This document shows, one piece after another, positions 26,045 through 34,445 of a stretch of DNA of 64,000 bases. Every line of letters starts with the position of its first letter. Within the stretch, counting starts at the first letter, position 1. Below the pieces are notes generated by a model that saw only the letters and a list, made by a program, of their open reading frames with translations, searched no databases and was not told where the DNA came from. The stretch is from Vibrio renipiscarius (GTDB lineage Bacteria > Pseudomonadota > Gammaproteobacteria > Enterobacterales > Vibrionaceae), in the NCBI RefSeq assembly GCF_000827885.1, contig NZ_JTKH01000006.1, positions 186,001 to 250,000 on the forward strand, written 5' to 3'. Made by a program: the position numbers and the translations under genes.

Positions 26045-26509
26045 CTATTTGTTGTTGAGGTAATCTAGAACAACTTCATGATGGTCTTTGGTTTTGAATT
26101 TATTAAATACATACTCAAGGTTGCCAGATTCATCAATTAGGAAGCTTGTTCTTACAACGCCCATGTTTTCACGGCCCATGAATTTCTTAAGTTGCCAAAC
26201 ACCGTACTTCTCACAAACTGCGTGGTCTTCATCGGCTAACAAAGTGAAATTAAGTTCTTGCTTATTGATAAAGTTAGTCAGTTTTTTCGGTGTGTCTGGG
26301 CTTACACCAAGAACAACGACATTCTGGGCGTCTAGTTCAGCTTTTGTATCACGTAGACCTTGAGCCTGAATAGTACAACCAGGTGTTGAAGCGCGTGGGT
26401 AGAAGTAAAGCAATACTTTCTTTCCTTGCAACTCAGAGAGTGTGATAGGGTTATTGTCTTGGTCATTTAAGGTAAAATCTGGAGCGGTTTGTCCTGCTTC
26501 GATAGCCAT
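26045..26509 (-). CDS. bcp: Element-borne thioredoxin-dependent peroxiredoxin Bcp (replacement copy)
   Basis: This is a full-length 154-residue AhpC/TSA-family peroxiredoxin that reduces hydroperoxides with thioredoxin. The peroxidatic cysteine lies in RASTPGCTIQAQGLRD. The C-terminus (VFNKFKTKDHHEVVLDYL) is almost the same as that of the broken host Bcp, while the rest is clearly diverged. It lies inside the element, beside the recombination genes, in the same orientation as host bcp. It retains GAATTTCTT next to GCCCAT, nearly the same as the insertion site. The most likely role is to restore the activity lost by insertion. Confidence 0.92.
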   Translation of the reverse strand: MAIEAGQTAPDFTLNDQDNNPITLSELQGKKVLLYFYPRASTPGCTIQAQGLRDTKAELDAQNVVVLGVSPDTPKKLTNFINKQELNFTLLADEDHAVCEKYGVWQLKKFMGRENMGVVRTSFLIDESGNLEYVFNKFKTKDHHEVVLDYLNNK

Positions 26510-26623
26510 GGGTTATCCTTACTTTCTTTAATTTACTCTGAATCGAGCTTTCTTATTATGTCAGTGTGTAGTTTTATCTATGCTTAGTGGTGTTGTCTAG
26601 TGGTAACTCTAAACTAGGTTTAG

Positions 26624-27112
26624 TTACTTTCTGAAGTTGCCTTCAACGATATTATTGGGCCTAGTGTTAACGACTTTATCCATGGCTTTCTCACGCTCTG
26701 AAGCAGGAAGCATTTCCATGAGTTCTTGAATCATCTTTATGTGGTTAGCTGCTTGTATGGCTAACGCTTGTTCATGGTTTTTTGCAGATTCGTGATACTT
26801 TTTCTTGAGCCGGTTGAGGTCGGTCTTCTCGCTTTTTAGTTTCTTGTTCTCTTGTTGCAATAGCTCGATTTCCGAGCTTGCTGAGTCACTGTTGGCCACT
26901 TGAACTTTCAGCGAGTTAGATTTTATCATTTCTTTAATATCGGCATGGTTGCGAAGTGCCCCCACGGATAGGCCGGCTTCTTTTTCAACGGTGCTATTGT
27001 TGATTTTTAGCTTGCCATGTTGTGCTTTCTTTCTTAAATTTCGGTCATTAGGCGTACCCGCCATCAGTCGCTCCAACGCCTCGATTAATGCTTTTCGTGT
27101 CGCGATTTTCAT
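26624..27112 (-). CDS. Small coiled-coil auxiliary protein of the recombination module (SRAP/TnpC-like)
   Basis: This 162-residue protein has an N-terminal helical region (about 1-65) with a possible helix-turn-helix around NSTVEKEAGLSVGALRNHAD, then a coiled coil (about 80-140, EIELLQQENKKLKSEKTDL). Its ATG overlaps the stop of the upstream recombinase gene by 4 bases. It is the last of the four-gene module. In SE-type elements the corresponding small gene is an auxiliary recombination protein, and Tn554 TnpC is similar in layout; the assignment rests on position and shape. Confidence 0.72.
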   Translation of the reverse strand: MKIATRKALIEALERLMAGTPNDRNLRKKAQHGKLKINNSTVEKEAGLSVGALRNHADIKEMIKSNSLKVQVANSDSASSEIELLQQENKKLKSEKTDLNRLKKKYHESAKNHEQALAIQAANHIKMIQELMEMLPASEREKAMDKVVNTRPNNIVEGNFRK

Positions 27113-29310
27113 GCTGGCGCTCCGATATAGGGAATAAGTAAATCTTGCACTTCCTTTGGCAACACTACAGGCTCATAATCAACACCTAAATTAGCCATGA
27201 TGCGCTCTGCTGCGGTGATTTTAATGTATGATTCCGTGGCCGTTTGTGGGTTTAATTCGTCATGCTCAATATCGTAAAGCATATTGATTTCCGCCTCTTT
27301 GCGCTTGGCTTCTGCAAATACCGCATCTACGATGTAGTCGTTTGGACAATCGACACATTCTAAAAGGTTGACTTGTGTGCGCAAACTGCACTCTGTAGAG
27401 GTACAATACACACCAGGAGCAACCGCATGGATGTGCCTTTGACCTTCTCGTACCAAGCGCTTCCAGTAGGTTAGAGAGAGCATATCGTTATCAACTTTAT
27501 CTTTAAATAAACTATTTTCATCGAGTGCAAGTCTGCGCTTGGCAAATTCTTTACCTTTACCGCCAGCCACGCGCTCTTTATTCGCTAGTTTGTGATAAAT
27601 ATTGAGGTAAACTTGTGCCTGTTGGGCAATTCTTTCTTCCTCAATGCAGTGGCAAAGGTTTTGTTTTTTCTTTCGCAGCTTTTGAAACTTACTTGCGTTT
27701 CTGGCGTAGTGTCTTGCCATCGCAAGTGAGACGTGACTGAATTGCTGTTTGAGTTGTGGGAAAGAGAGTAGTTCATAACCAATTAGATAGTAGGCAAAAG
27801 AGCGGCGAAGTTGATGCCCTGAGAAGTCGTAGTTCTCACCAAGATGAAAAGAGCGATTAGGGTCAGACACCTTCAAATCGGCAATGTCTGCTTTGGTTAG
27901 GGCTAACTGTCCCTCAAGTGCGTTGTAGAACCATTCTTGATAGTGTTTGCACAAAGGGCTTTTTTTGATTGGACCAAAATCCCCCTCAGTTTTATGGAAG
28001 AATAGTAGGCTATCAGAATGTAACTTTCGAAGTGGATCGTGAAGGACTTGTAATAGTTCGTAGGCTTTCTTACCAAGCTCAGTTGTGACGAACTCATCCT
28101 GTTTTGACTGAATGCCTTCTGTTGTCTTTGAAAGGTCAGCATGAAGCACATTGATAACCTGCTTAGATATAGTCTCAGTCGTGCAGCCTTTGATGGTATG
28201 AAGGTGAAAAACTTCATCAGATCGCATACCAGAACGAGCAATCAAGCCCCACAAGCAGCCGCCATTAAATGTTTTAAATAGGTTTTGGGCTCTATTAAAG
28301 CCGGATATGACTCTATCACCAATTGACACTGAAAAGTCAGGGTGAAAGCGCTCATGACATTCATTTCTGATTTCTGGTTTATGCTGTATCAATAACTCAT
28401 ACACTTGCTCTTTTGACGGCGAACTAAGTGCAAGAAAAGCGGCTTTAAATGCGCTGTTTTTTGCTTTGGCGCTATCATTGCGGCCATCCAAGTACCAAAC
28501 AACCTTACCGCTTAGCATGGTGGCGTTATTGCTGAGAAGGTATACAGCGTACTCTTGGTAGATCTTATCAAAATAGGTGGCGAGGTAGTTTGGTAGCTTG
28601 CCCAACTCATCACGTAAAGGGTACAGATAGTCGATGAGCGCGCCGGACTTCTTTAAGCCTTGGTAATATAAGCGCTGAGGAATAACCGGATGAGGCTTAG
28701 CCTCTTTAAGCACTAACCCAAAACCTTTAGCGCTTACTCTTTGCTTCAACTTAGTATTGAATGGTAGGCCTCTTGCTTCAATGGTGAGTTTATTTAGGGC
28801 TGAGTAAATACCCTCTCGTTCAAAGTCAATCTCAGTGGATTCCGTAGTAATCCAACGTTCAAGACGATTGAAATCAACGTATTCAAAGCTGTTAAGGTCC
28901 TCTTCCAAAAGAGGGGGAATGCACTTCTTTAAATTGGTGATAGTTTTATAAATCGATAGAAATGAGTAGTTGTGCTCGGATGTCCACATCATTGTTAAAG
29001 ACAGTGCTTTTAATTGATTTTCTAGGTTGCGTTCAATTACGTACCCATTTAATGTGAAATCCAAGGTTTCAGTTTCTGTCGAATGGGGCTCAAAGAACGA
29101 GTGTAGGCGCCTCCACGCCTCATTATCACCAATTTTACCCAATGATTCACCCGTTACTGTAAACCCGATATCAAGCTGTTCAAACTCATCCCAATTACCT
29201 CGCTTGATAGCAGGCTTTAAAACATCAAGTAGGTAGTTACGATGTGCGCCAAGGTGGTTTTGAGCCATCTGGATTGATTTCAAAAACTTTAGGTCTTCTA
29301 TCTTAATCAT
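27109..29310 (-). CDS. Large tyrosine-recombinase-family protein, third in the recombination module
   Basis: This 733-residue protein has the catalytic tyrosine-recombinase motifs in its C-terminal half: the first arginine in RSGMRSDEVFHL, the HxLR box in GHQLRRSFAYYL, and FSHVSLAMARHYARNA as the H...Y region. A cysteine-rich stretch follows (CSLRTQVNLLECVDCP), which may bind a metal. The long N-terminal half is unrecognised. It starts 13 bases after the preceding gene. It is expected to cooperate with its neighbours in excision and integration. Confidence 0.8.
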   Translation of the reverse strand: MIKIEDLKFLKSIQMAQNHLGAHRNYLLDVLKPAIKRGNWDEFEQLDIGFTVTGESLGKIGDNEAWRRLHSFFEPHSTETETLDFTLNGYVIERNLENQLKALSLTMMWTSEHNYSFLSIYKTITNLKKCIPPLLEEDLNSFEYVDFNRLERWITTESTEIDFEREGIYSALNKLTIEARGLPFNTKLKQRVSAKGFGLVLKEAKPHPVIPQRLYYQGLKKSGALIDYLYPLRDELGKLPNYLATYFDKIYQEYAVYLLSNNATMLSGKVVWYLDGRNDSAKAKNSAFKAAFLALSSPSKEQVYELLIQHKPEIRNECHERFHPDFSVSIGDRVISGFNRAQNLFKTFNGGCLWGLIARSGMRSDEVFHLHTIKGCTTETISKQVINVLHADLSKTTEGIQSKQDEFVTTELGKKAYELLQVLHDPLRKLHSDSLLFFHKTEGDFGPIKKSPLCKHYQEWFYNALEGQLALTKADIADLKVSDPNRSFHLGENYDFSGHQLRRSFAYYLIGYELLSFPQLKQQFSHVSLAMARHYARNASKFQKLRKKKQNLCHCIEEERIAQQAQVYLNIYHKLANKERVAGGKGKEFAKRRLALDENSLFKDKVDNDMLSLTYWKRLVREGQRHIHAVAPGVYCTSTECSLRTQVNLLECVDCPNDYIVDAVFAEAKRKEAEINMLYDIEHDELNPQTATESYIKITAAERIMANLGVDYEPVVLPKEVQDLLIPYIGAPA

Positions 29311-29323
29311 TATAACCCCTTAA

Positions 29324-31645
29324 TTAGCGATAAATGGAAAGGGTGGCGTGGTCAGTGGATACGCGAGGGTGACGTCCATTTTTTTTAAATAGCGCTAACG
29401 CCTCATTGTAAACCTCAGAGCTGGCGCCATCGAGTGTACATTCATAAGCTTCAATTCGATCCAGTACCTCTCGTTTGGCGTGGGGGTATTGGTCAAGGAC
29501 TTCGCGCAGAACATCAATAAAGGATATTAGTTTATAAATGGACTGAGGCTCATCGACGGCTTTTGCTGAGTAGCACAAGTGGCACATATCGAACTCCGCA
29601 CAAGGCAGCTCCCCCCCCATTAGCTTATTAGTTGCTCGTTGGGTTCCTTTGCCATTTTGAACATATTGCTCTCCATTGCATGCAATTCCATTTGGATTGG
29701 TTTTTTTCTTACTCTTTAGCCACTCATCGTGCGCCAGTATCGGAATGCCTAATTGGGTTTGAACATGATCTTTTGCCTCTTCAAGTGAGTCCCCTTGTGC
29801 CATTCTTTCCAGCACCCGTAAGGCTTGAGATAGGATGATTTTGTTTTCTTTAGGGTTGCCATTGGCATAATGCTTATTAAGTGTTTCCAGAGTATTTTGC
29901 AGCAGATTAACCAGGTGGCTCATGAAGCCGTCTTGGTATTCCTGTGAACTGGTAGTTTCTCTGAATCTGCTTGATGTCAGGTTAATGAAATACTCACCAG
30001 GCTTGATTGCCCATTTGGACATTAGGTTCGCAGATATAGGGTTAATGCCTTCCCATTGTTCGGACTTATCATTGTTACCTTTCTTCAAAAGAAAGCGAGG
30101 CAGCGTTTTCAATTGATTATCCGCTCTTTTTGTTGCCCATAGCTCGATATCTTTGATTAAGGCCTTGTCCGCTGCGGGAATGACAAAGTGACCGCTATCG
30201 CCATTTTGATAGTGAAAGGAAATGGTAACATTGCCATTTTTGTCTTTTTCTGAGTAACTCAGTGGCAGTATAATGCCTTTTAAGGGTTGGTCGGTATAAC
30301 AAGATAAAATGCAGTAACCTGAGAGAAATAGCCCTGAAGTGACTCTTGCTTTATTTGTAATCGGTGCAGTGATTTTACTGACCATTGCTCGCCCAAGCTC
30401 ATTGGTTGTTTTTTTTAGTCCTATGCATTCATGGTTAAAATAAGAATAAAATAACTCTTGGAACCAAGGGAGAAGGAGCGCTCGCTCTGAAGACACAAGA
30501 TTTAATGTAGTGGTTAAGTGTCGATTGATACTCTTGATGTTGAAGGCGTGACTTTCTTGTGCATTAGTGTCTAGTGTAAATAGTAAATCACGCTCCTCCC
30601 CATAGAGCGTAGATAGCTCTGCAAGCGTTTTAATGAACATAACCCCGCTTTTTTTCTCGACATCAAATGAGAAATCGGATTCATTTGTGAGAATGGCTCC
30701 CACTTCCTTGTTCGCCCTTGCCTTAAAACTGCTTACCTTCACCGTCTGTAGGCTTTTATCGCGGGTATCGGCGTGGACGGTAATTGGGTGGCTAATTTTT
30801 CTCACATCGCTATCATTCAGCGATGTGAAATAGCACATTAAATGGTAGGCAGCCCCCATAGCAAGGTTGAACGCACAACCAGAATGGGCAAAGCCATTTT
30901 TCGTTTTCAAATCCGTTTTCACCATCAACGTTTCTTTGTATTCACCAAAATTAATGCAGATTGGGAGCTCATTAGGTGCAGGTGTGTTTCCAGTCTTGAG
31001 TGCAATTAACTGTGATGCTAAACCAAAGAATAAGTCGCTTAATCGAGTCACGATAATTTTTTCATCAGCATCCGAATACGCCTCGGTTGAGTCGTGTCTT
31101 GAATTGAAGGGGCGATGTAAAATCGTCCAGCGCTCAGAGGGTAATCCGCACCATGATAGGGCTTTTGATAGTGATGAAATAATAAGGCTGGCGGTAGATT
31201 CTTTAATGCCAAGCTCATCATAGTGATATTTTTCCCAAAGTCGCTTTGATGGGTTATAAACCTTGACTCTGTGCCTTAATTCACCATCATTGCCTGCGTA
31301 TTTCAGGTATCCCTTTTCGGATAAAGGGTTGATGTTTACTGCATCGCAAAAGCATAAGTAACCCCTTAATACCCCGTAGAGTTCCGCAACAGTACGTGGT
31401 GAGTTCCCATTTAATACAGACTCATGTGCTTTTTTGCAAAAACGTCTTAAGTAAGGCATGCGGCTTTGTACTTTTCCGCGAGTTTTATCGCAACCCATAT
31501 GCGCTAAATGTGATATATCAAACTCACCTGTTCTTTTATCAGTTGCTTGTTTATAAGGAATAGTGAGATTGAGTTGGACGACATTTTTGTTGCTTCGTGT
31601 TGTCTTGACTTGGGTTGAGCCTTTGGAAAGTGGACTTTTAGCCAT
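29324..31645 (-). CDS. Large integrase-like protein, second in the recombination module
   Basis: This 773-residue protein lies between two tyrosine recombinases with which it is packed end to end. A degenerate recombinase core may be present (for example SGLFLSGYCILSCYTD and TSSRFRETTSSQEY), but I cannot identify a full R-H-R-Y set, so it may be catalytically inactive. A cysteine cluster near the C-terminus (CAEFDMCHLC) could bind zinc. In SE-type elements the second gene is also a large integrase-related protein. Its start is 1 base from the end of the first recombinase gene. Confidence 0.7.
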   Translation of the reverse strand: MAKSPLSKGSTQVKTTRSNKNVVQLNLTIPYKQATDKRTGEFDISHLAHMGCDKTRGKVQSRMPYLRRFCKKAHESVLNGNSPRTVAELYGVLRGYLCFCDAVNINPLSEKGYLKYAGNDGELRHRVKVYNPSKRLWEKYHYDELGIKESTASLIISSLSKALSWCGLPSERWTILHRPFNSRHDSTEAYSDADEKIIVTRLSDLFFGLASQLIALKTGNTPAPNELPICINFGEYKETLMVKTDLKTKNGFAHSGCAFNLAMGAAYHLMCYFTSLNDSDVRKISHPITVHADTRDKSLQTVKVSSFKARANKEVGAILTNESDFSFDVEKKSGVMFIKTLAELSTLYGEERDLLFTLDTNAQESHAFNIKSINRHLTTTLNLVSSERALLLPWFQELFYSYFNHECIGLKKTTNELGRAMVSKITAPITNKARVTSGLFLSGYCILSCYTDQPLKGIILPLSYSEKDKNGNVTISFHYQNGDSGHFVIPAADKALIKDIELWATKRADNQLKTLPRFLLKKGNNDKSEQWEGINPISANLMSKWAIKPGEYFINLTSSRFRETTSSQEYQDGFMSHLVNLLQNTLETLNKHYANGNPKENKIILSQALRVLERMAQGDSLEEAKDHVQTQLGIPILAHDEWLKSKKKTNPNGIACNGEQYVQNGKGTQRATNKLMGGELPCAEFDMCHLCYSAKAVDEPQSIYKLISFIDVLREVLDQYPHAKREVLDRIEAYECTLDGASSEVYNEALALFKKNGRHPRVSTDHATLSIYR

Positions 31646-31646
31646 G

Positions 31647-33038
31647 CTACCACCCCCCGTTTAGTTTGTTGTTTTTGCGTTTTGCAGCGCGGAGTTTGGA
31701 TTCATACTCATTCATAAACTTGATGTACTTCTCAGTTGTTGTGGTACTTTCGTGCCCCATGAGTTCTGCTAGTTCATCCATAAGAAATTCGTAGCTCACC
31801 CCTCTGGCTTCGGACTCAGTAAAAAGCCAATAAGTCGCAAATGTTGAGCGGCAATCGTGAACACGGTAATACCATGCTGGTTCTACTTCTTGAATCAGTT
31901 TACGTAGCGCAGAGAAGTGTTTCTCTAAAGTGTTTTCTGAATAAGCATTCCCTTTATTTGAGATAAACAGATAATCCTCAACTACTGACTCTGAGTTGGA
32001 GTAGAATAAATGTTTACGCTTTAATGCATTTCGCTCTCTTTGACGGCTGTATTTGTATTGCTCTAGTTCTTCGTAGAGATAAAGAGGCACTTCGATATTA
32101 CGTGGCTTACTGCCTTTGGTTTTAGTTAGGTGAATGGGGATAACGTCCAACTCGCTCATGTCAGCCTCACCAATGTTAGATGCTGGGAGGTGAGTAAGTT
32201 CCTCAATTCGTGTGCCTGTTTTAATGGCCAACCTAAACATCAAAGCGAAAGGCTTCGGTAAGCCGTCAATATATTCTTCAAATAGTGCTAAATGCTCAGG
32301 TGGTATTGGCTTTAACTTCTTATGGATAGGTGTAGAGTCGGCGCGAGGAAACTCCTTCATGATGTTTGAAATTTCATATTCTCGTTTCGTACTTGATTTG
32401 GTGTGTGTGAGCATATCGTGTTGGTCATAGCCTTCATAAAGATACGTACCTTTACTAAAGTGAGTGACAAGATGGTCATCATCATTTTTTAGATAGCCAA
32501 ACTTTTGCATCCACTTATAAAAACCAAGAACGGCCCCCATATAAGCTCTTGCAGTCGTTAAAGACCAAGCTTCATCCCCATCTGATCGCCTATGGCGACA
32601 ATTCTTTTTTAGGAACTCAGCAAAGCGCCAAGGTGCGCCTTCTTCTTCGTATTTCGATAGACTTTTATAAGTTAGGCATTCCGCAGGAATTTCATTGCCA
32701 TCCTCATCTTCTTGGTTGGAATGGGTAGAGTCCAAGAAACGAGTAAACAGTAGGAGGGCTTTAGCAATACTGTCTGTGTTTTTTACTTTCTCATTTCCCC
32801 TTAACTTGGATACAAGATAGAGAGATTGTGGGTAAACCCCCGAACCATCAGGGGCTATGATAATTTTGGTTTTTTTGTAGCGCTCTTTGATACTGGACGG
32901 GTCAAGGTGTGGGGTTAAGACAGTTTCGCCAGTGTCTTCGTTTATCTTCCCTATAATCTTTAGCTTGGCTAGAGTATCAACCTCAATATCTAGCAACCAA
33001 AAGTCATCGTAATTGAGTTCTGCTTGAACATTTGACAC
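31647..33038 (-). CDS. Tyrosine recombinase (integrase), first in the recombination module
   Basis: This 463-residue site-specific recombinase has all catalytic residues visible: R in KTGTRIEELTHL, H-x-x-R in HDCRSTFATYW, GH in LMGHESTTT and the nucleophile in TEKYIKF. A SAM-like N-terminal domain (about 60-190) should bind the element arms. It is the gene closest to the right end, about 90 bases from the terminal repeat, and is read inward. It is therefore the main integrase of the element and should recognise the bcp site. Confidence 0.92.
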   Translation of the reverse strand: MSNVQAELNYDDFWLLDIEVDTLAKLKIIGKINEDTGETVLTPHLDPSSIKERYKKTKIIIAPDGSGVYPQSLYLVSKLRGNEKVKNTDSIAKALLLFTRFLDSTHSNQEDEDGNEIPAECLTYKSLSKYEEEGAPWRFAEFLKKNCRHRRSDGDEAWSLTTARAYMGAVLGFYKWMQKFGYLKNDDDHLVTHFSKGTYLYEGYDQHDMLTHTKSSTKREYEISNIMKEFPRADSTPIHKKLKPIPPEHLALFEEYIDGLPKPFALMFRLAIKTGTRIEELTHLPASNIGEADMSELDVIPIHLTKTKGSKPRNIEVPLYLYEELEQYKYSRQRERNALKRKHLFYSNSESVVEDYLFISNKGNAYSENTLEKHFSALRKLIQEVEPAWYYRVHDCRSTFATYWLFTESEARGVSYEFLMDELAELMGHESTTTTEKYIKFMNEYESKLRAAKRKNNKLNGGW

Positions 33039-33120
33039 AGTACATCTCCTTGATATATTCCACCTATATTAAAGCTAGACTATCAAAGAAAATTACCAAG
33101 GTTTTCTGTCAAATTTTTTA

Positions 33121-33129
33121 TCCAAGGGT
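33121..33129 (-). repeat. Right terminal inverted repeat of the element
   Basis: TCCAAGGGT, inverted copy of 15292-15300, directly abutting host bcp sequence at 33130. Confidence 0.75.
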
Positions 33130-33462
33130 AAATTTCTTTTCGCCCCAAACGCCGAACAATTCAGCCGCCGCATGGTCTTCATCAGAAAGAAGAGTGAAAT
33201 TTAGGTTATCGCGTTCAATAAACTTGCCTAAGCGTTTAACGGGATCAATGCTGACACCCAACACAACCACATTGTGCGCATCAAGTTCTGCTTTAGTATC
33301 ACGAAGACCTTGAGCTTGCACCGTGCAGCCAGGGGTCATTGCTTTTGGGTAAAAGTAAAACAGCACTTTTTTACCTGCGAAATCCGCAAGAGAAACGGTG
33401 TTACCGTCTTGATCAAGTAAAGAGAAAGCGGGTGCGGCTGTACCGGCGGTCAGTGTGTTCAT
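33130..33462 (-). pseudogene. bcp: bcp (thioredoxin-dependent peroxiredoxin), 5' part cut by the element
   Basis: This is the first 111 codons of host bcp, ending at GVWGEKKF. Three element-encoded codons and a stop follow (TLG, stop at 33118-33120), so a 114-residue fragment would be made. It keeps the peroxidatic cysteine (AMTPGCTVQAQG) but lacks the last strands and helix that complete the fold. The ATG at 33462 follows AAGGA by 6 bases. It lies 12 bases after gcvR and is cotranscribed with it, the same gcvR-bcp order as in E. coli. Confidence 0.92.
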
Positions 33463-33474
33463 GAGCATTCCTTA

Positions 33475-34017
33475 TTAAAGACTATTTTTTATGAAGTTCA
33501 ATGAACCGCTAACACCAAGCTGCTGACACAAGTTCGAAAAATCTTCCTGAATCTGCATTAAGTTACACTCGGAATCCACAGAGGCCGTCAAGGTCAGATG
33601 AAATTGATCATGCTGTGATTGCAGCTTTTCTTTGTCGATGGTCTGAGCACTCAATGACGACAAGCCGATATTTTTTTCAGCGAAGAATTGAGTGAATTTT
33701 TCGGTGAGGCCTAACTTATCATCAGATTCAATAAAGGCTTCAAGCGTATAGCTATTATCTTGTAAAGCATGCTTAGCGGTGCGCTTCATCATAGTAATGA
33801 GGTCATGTTCTTGACCAAGCAAAGGCAGCGTTGTTTCAACACGGGTTACCGACGCATTATTACCGGATAACAGCATGATAAGCGTAAATTCGCTTCCAAA
33901 TAGTGCGATGCGACTATCGACAATATTGCAGCCTGCTTTTGTCACTAAGCCAACAATTTGGTTGCATACGCCAGGGCGATCGCTGCCAACCGCGGTAATT
34001 ACCAGATGCTGAGTCAT
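33475..34017 (-). CDS. gcvR: Glycine cleavage system transcriptional repressor GcvR
   Basis: This 180-residue protein has two ACT domains (about 4-80, starting LVITAVGSDRPGVCNQIV, and 90-170). In E. coli it binds glycine and blocks the activator GcvA by direct contact rather than binding DNA. The length and position (divergent from dapA, followed by bcp) match the E. coli locus. No glycine cleavage genes are in the window, so it acts in trans. Confidence 0.9.
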   Translation of the reverse strand: MTQHLVITAVGSDRPGVCNQIVGLVTKAGCNIVDSRIALFGSEFTLIMLLSGNNASVTRVETTLPLLGQEHDLITMMKRTAKHALQDNSYTLEAFIESDDKLGLTEKFTQFFAEKNIGLSSLSAQTIDKEKLQSQHDQFHLTLTASVDSECNLMQIQEDFSNLCQQLGVSGSLNFIKNSL

Positions 34018-34445
34018 ACTATCACTTCAATGTTAGTTTTGATTATTAAGTCGCTAGCTTAGCATACTTAATGCTCATAAAAATGGTGAGCAAGTTCATT
34101 TTATCGGCAATCAAAAGCAATCAATGAGTAAATTGTTTATTGGCTCGGAAATTACCGACGCTGGCGCTTTCAAATCGTGTTCGCTTTGCCGCATTGCTTG
34201 GGTATCAGGCCAGCAATCTATTCTACTATCCGCTCTACAATCGGGGGCTTGTTAGACGCTCTTTTTGCTTTTGATGCTCGGGGCGGCGCGGAGGAAACAA
34301 CATGACGTAGATCTTAATTCTGCCGCTTGAAGCTTGTTGGGTTGGAATATTCCTATAAATAGATGACTTAAGGCGGTTTAAGCGCTTGTCTTCATTCCTC
34401 CCATTACAGTACCATGCAGAAAGTATCAAATTTAGGGAGAAGGAC
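34018..34445. promoter_or_regulatory. Divergent gcvR / dapA intergenic region
   Basis: No supported gene lies in these 428 bases. They must contain both promoters. GGGAGAAGGAC before dapA is a strong ribosome binding site. I do not see a clear operator. Confidence 0.5.

Larger units (their letters stand above)
15284..33129. mobile_element. 17.8-kb SE-type integrative element inserted in bcp, carrying defence-like cargo and a replacement bcp
   Basis: Both borders are fixed by the interrupted bcp. Near the ends lie perfect 9-bp inverted repeats (ACCCTTGGA at 15292-15300; TCCAAGGGT at 33121-33129). The right repeat touches host sequence directly, while the left one is separated by 8 bases (ATGGTCAC). 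At the right end are four tightly packed minus-strand genes: three tyrosine-recombinase-like proteins and a small coiled-coil protein. From memory this is the gene set of strand-biased circularizing integrative elements (SEs) known from Vibrio. Cargo runs from 15832 to 26509. There are no conjugation, replication or phage structural genes. Confidence 0.85.

Noticed and set aside
15284..33129. Prophage or conjugative element
   Set aside because: No capsid, tail, lysis, replication, relaxase or type IV secretion genes; the recombination module and size fit an integrative element of the SE type.
15146..33462. bcp broken by sequencing error or two separate genes
   Set aside because: The halves lie 17.8 kb apart, rejoin to the exact codon, and the block between them has integrase genes and end repeats.
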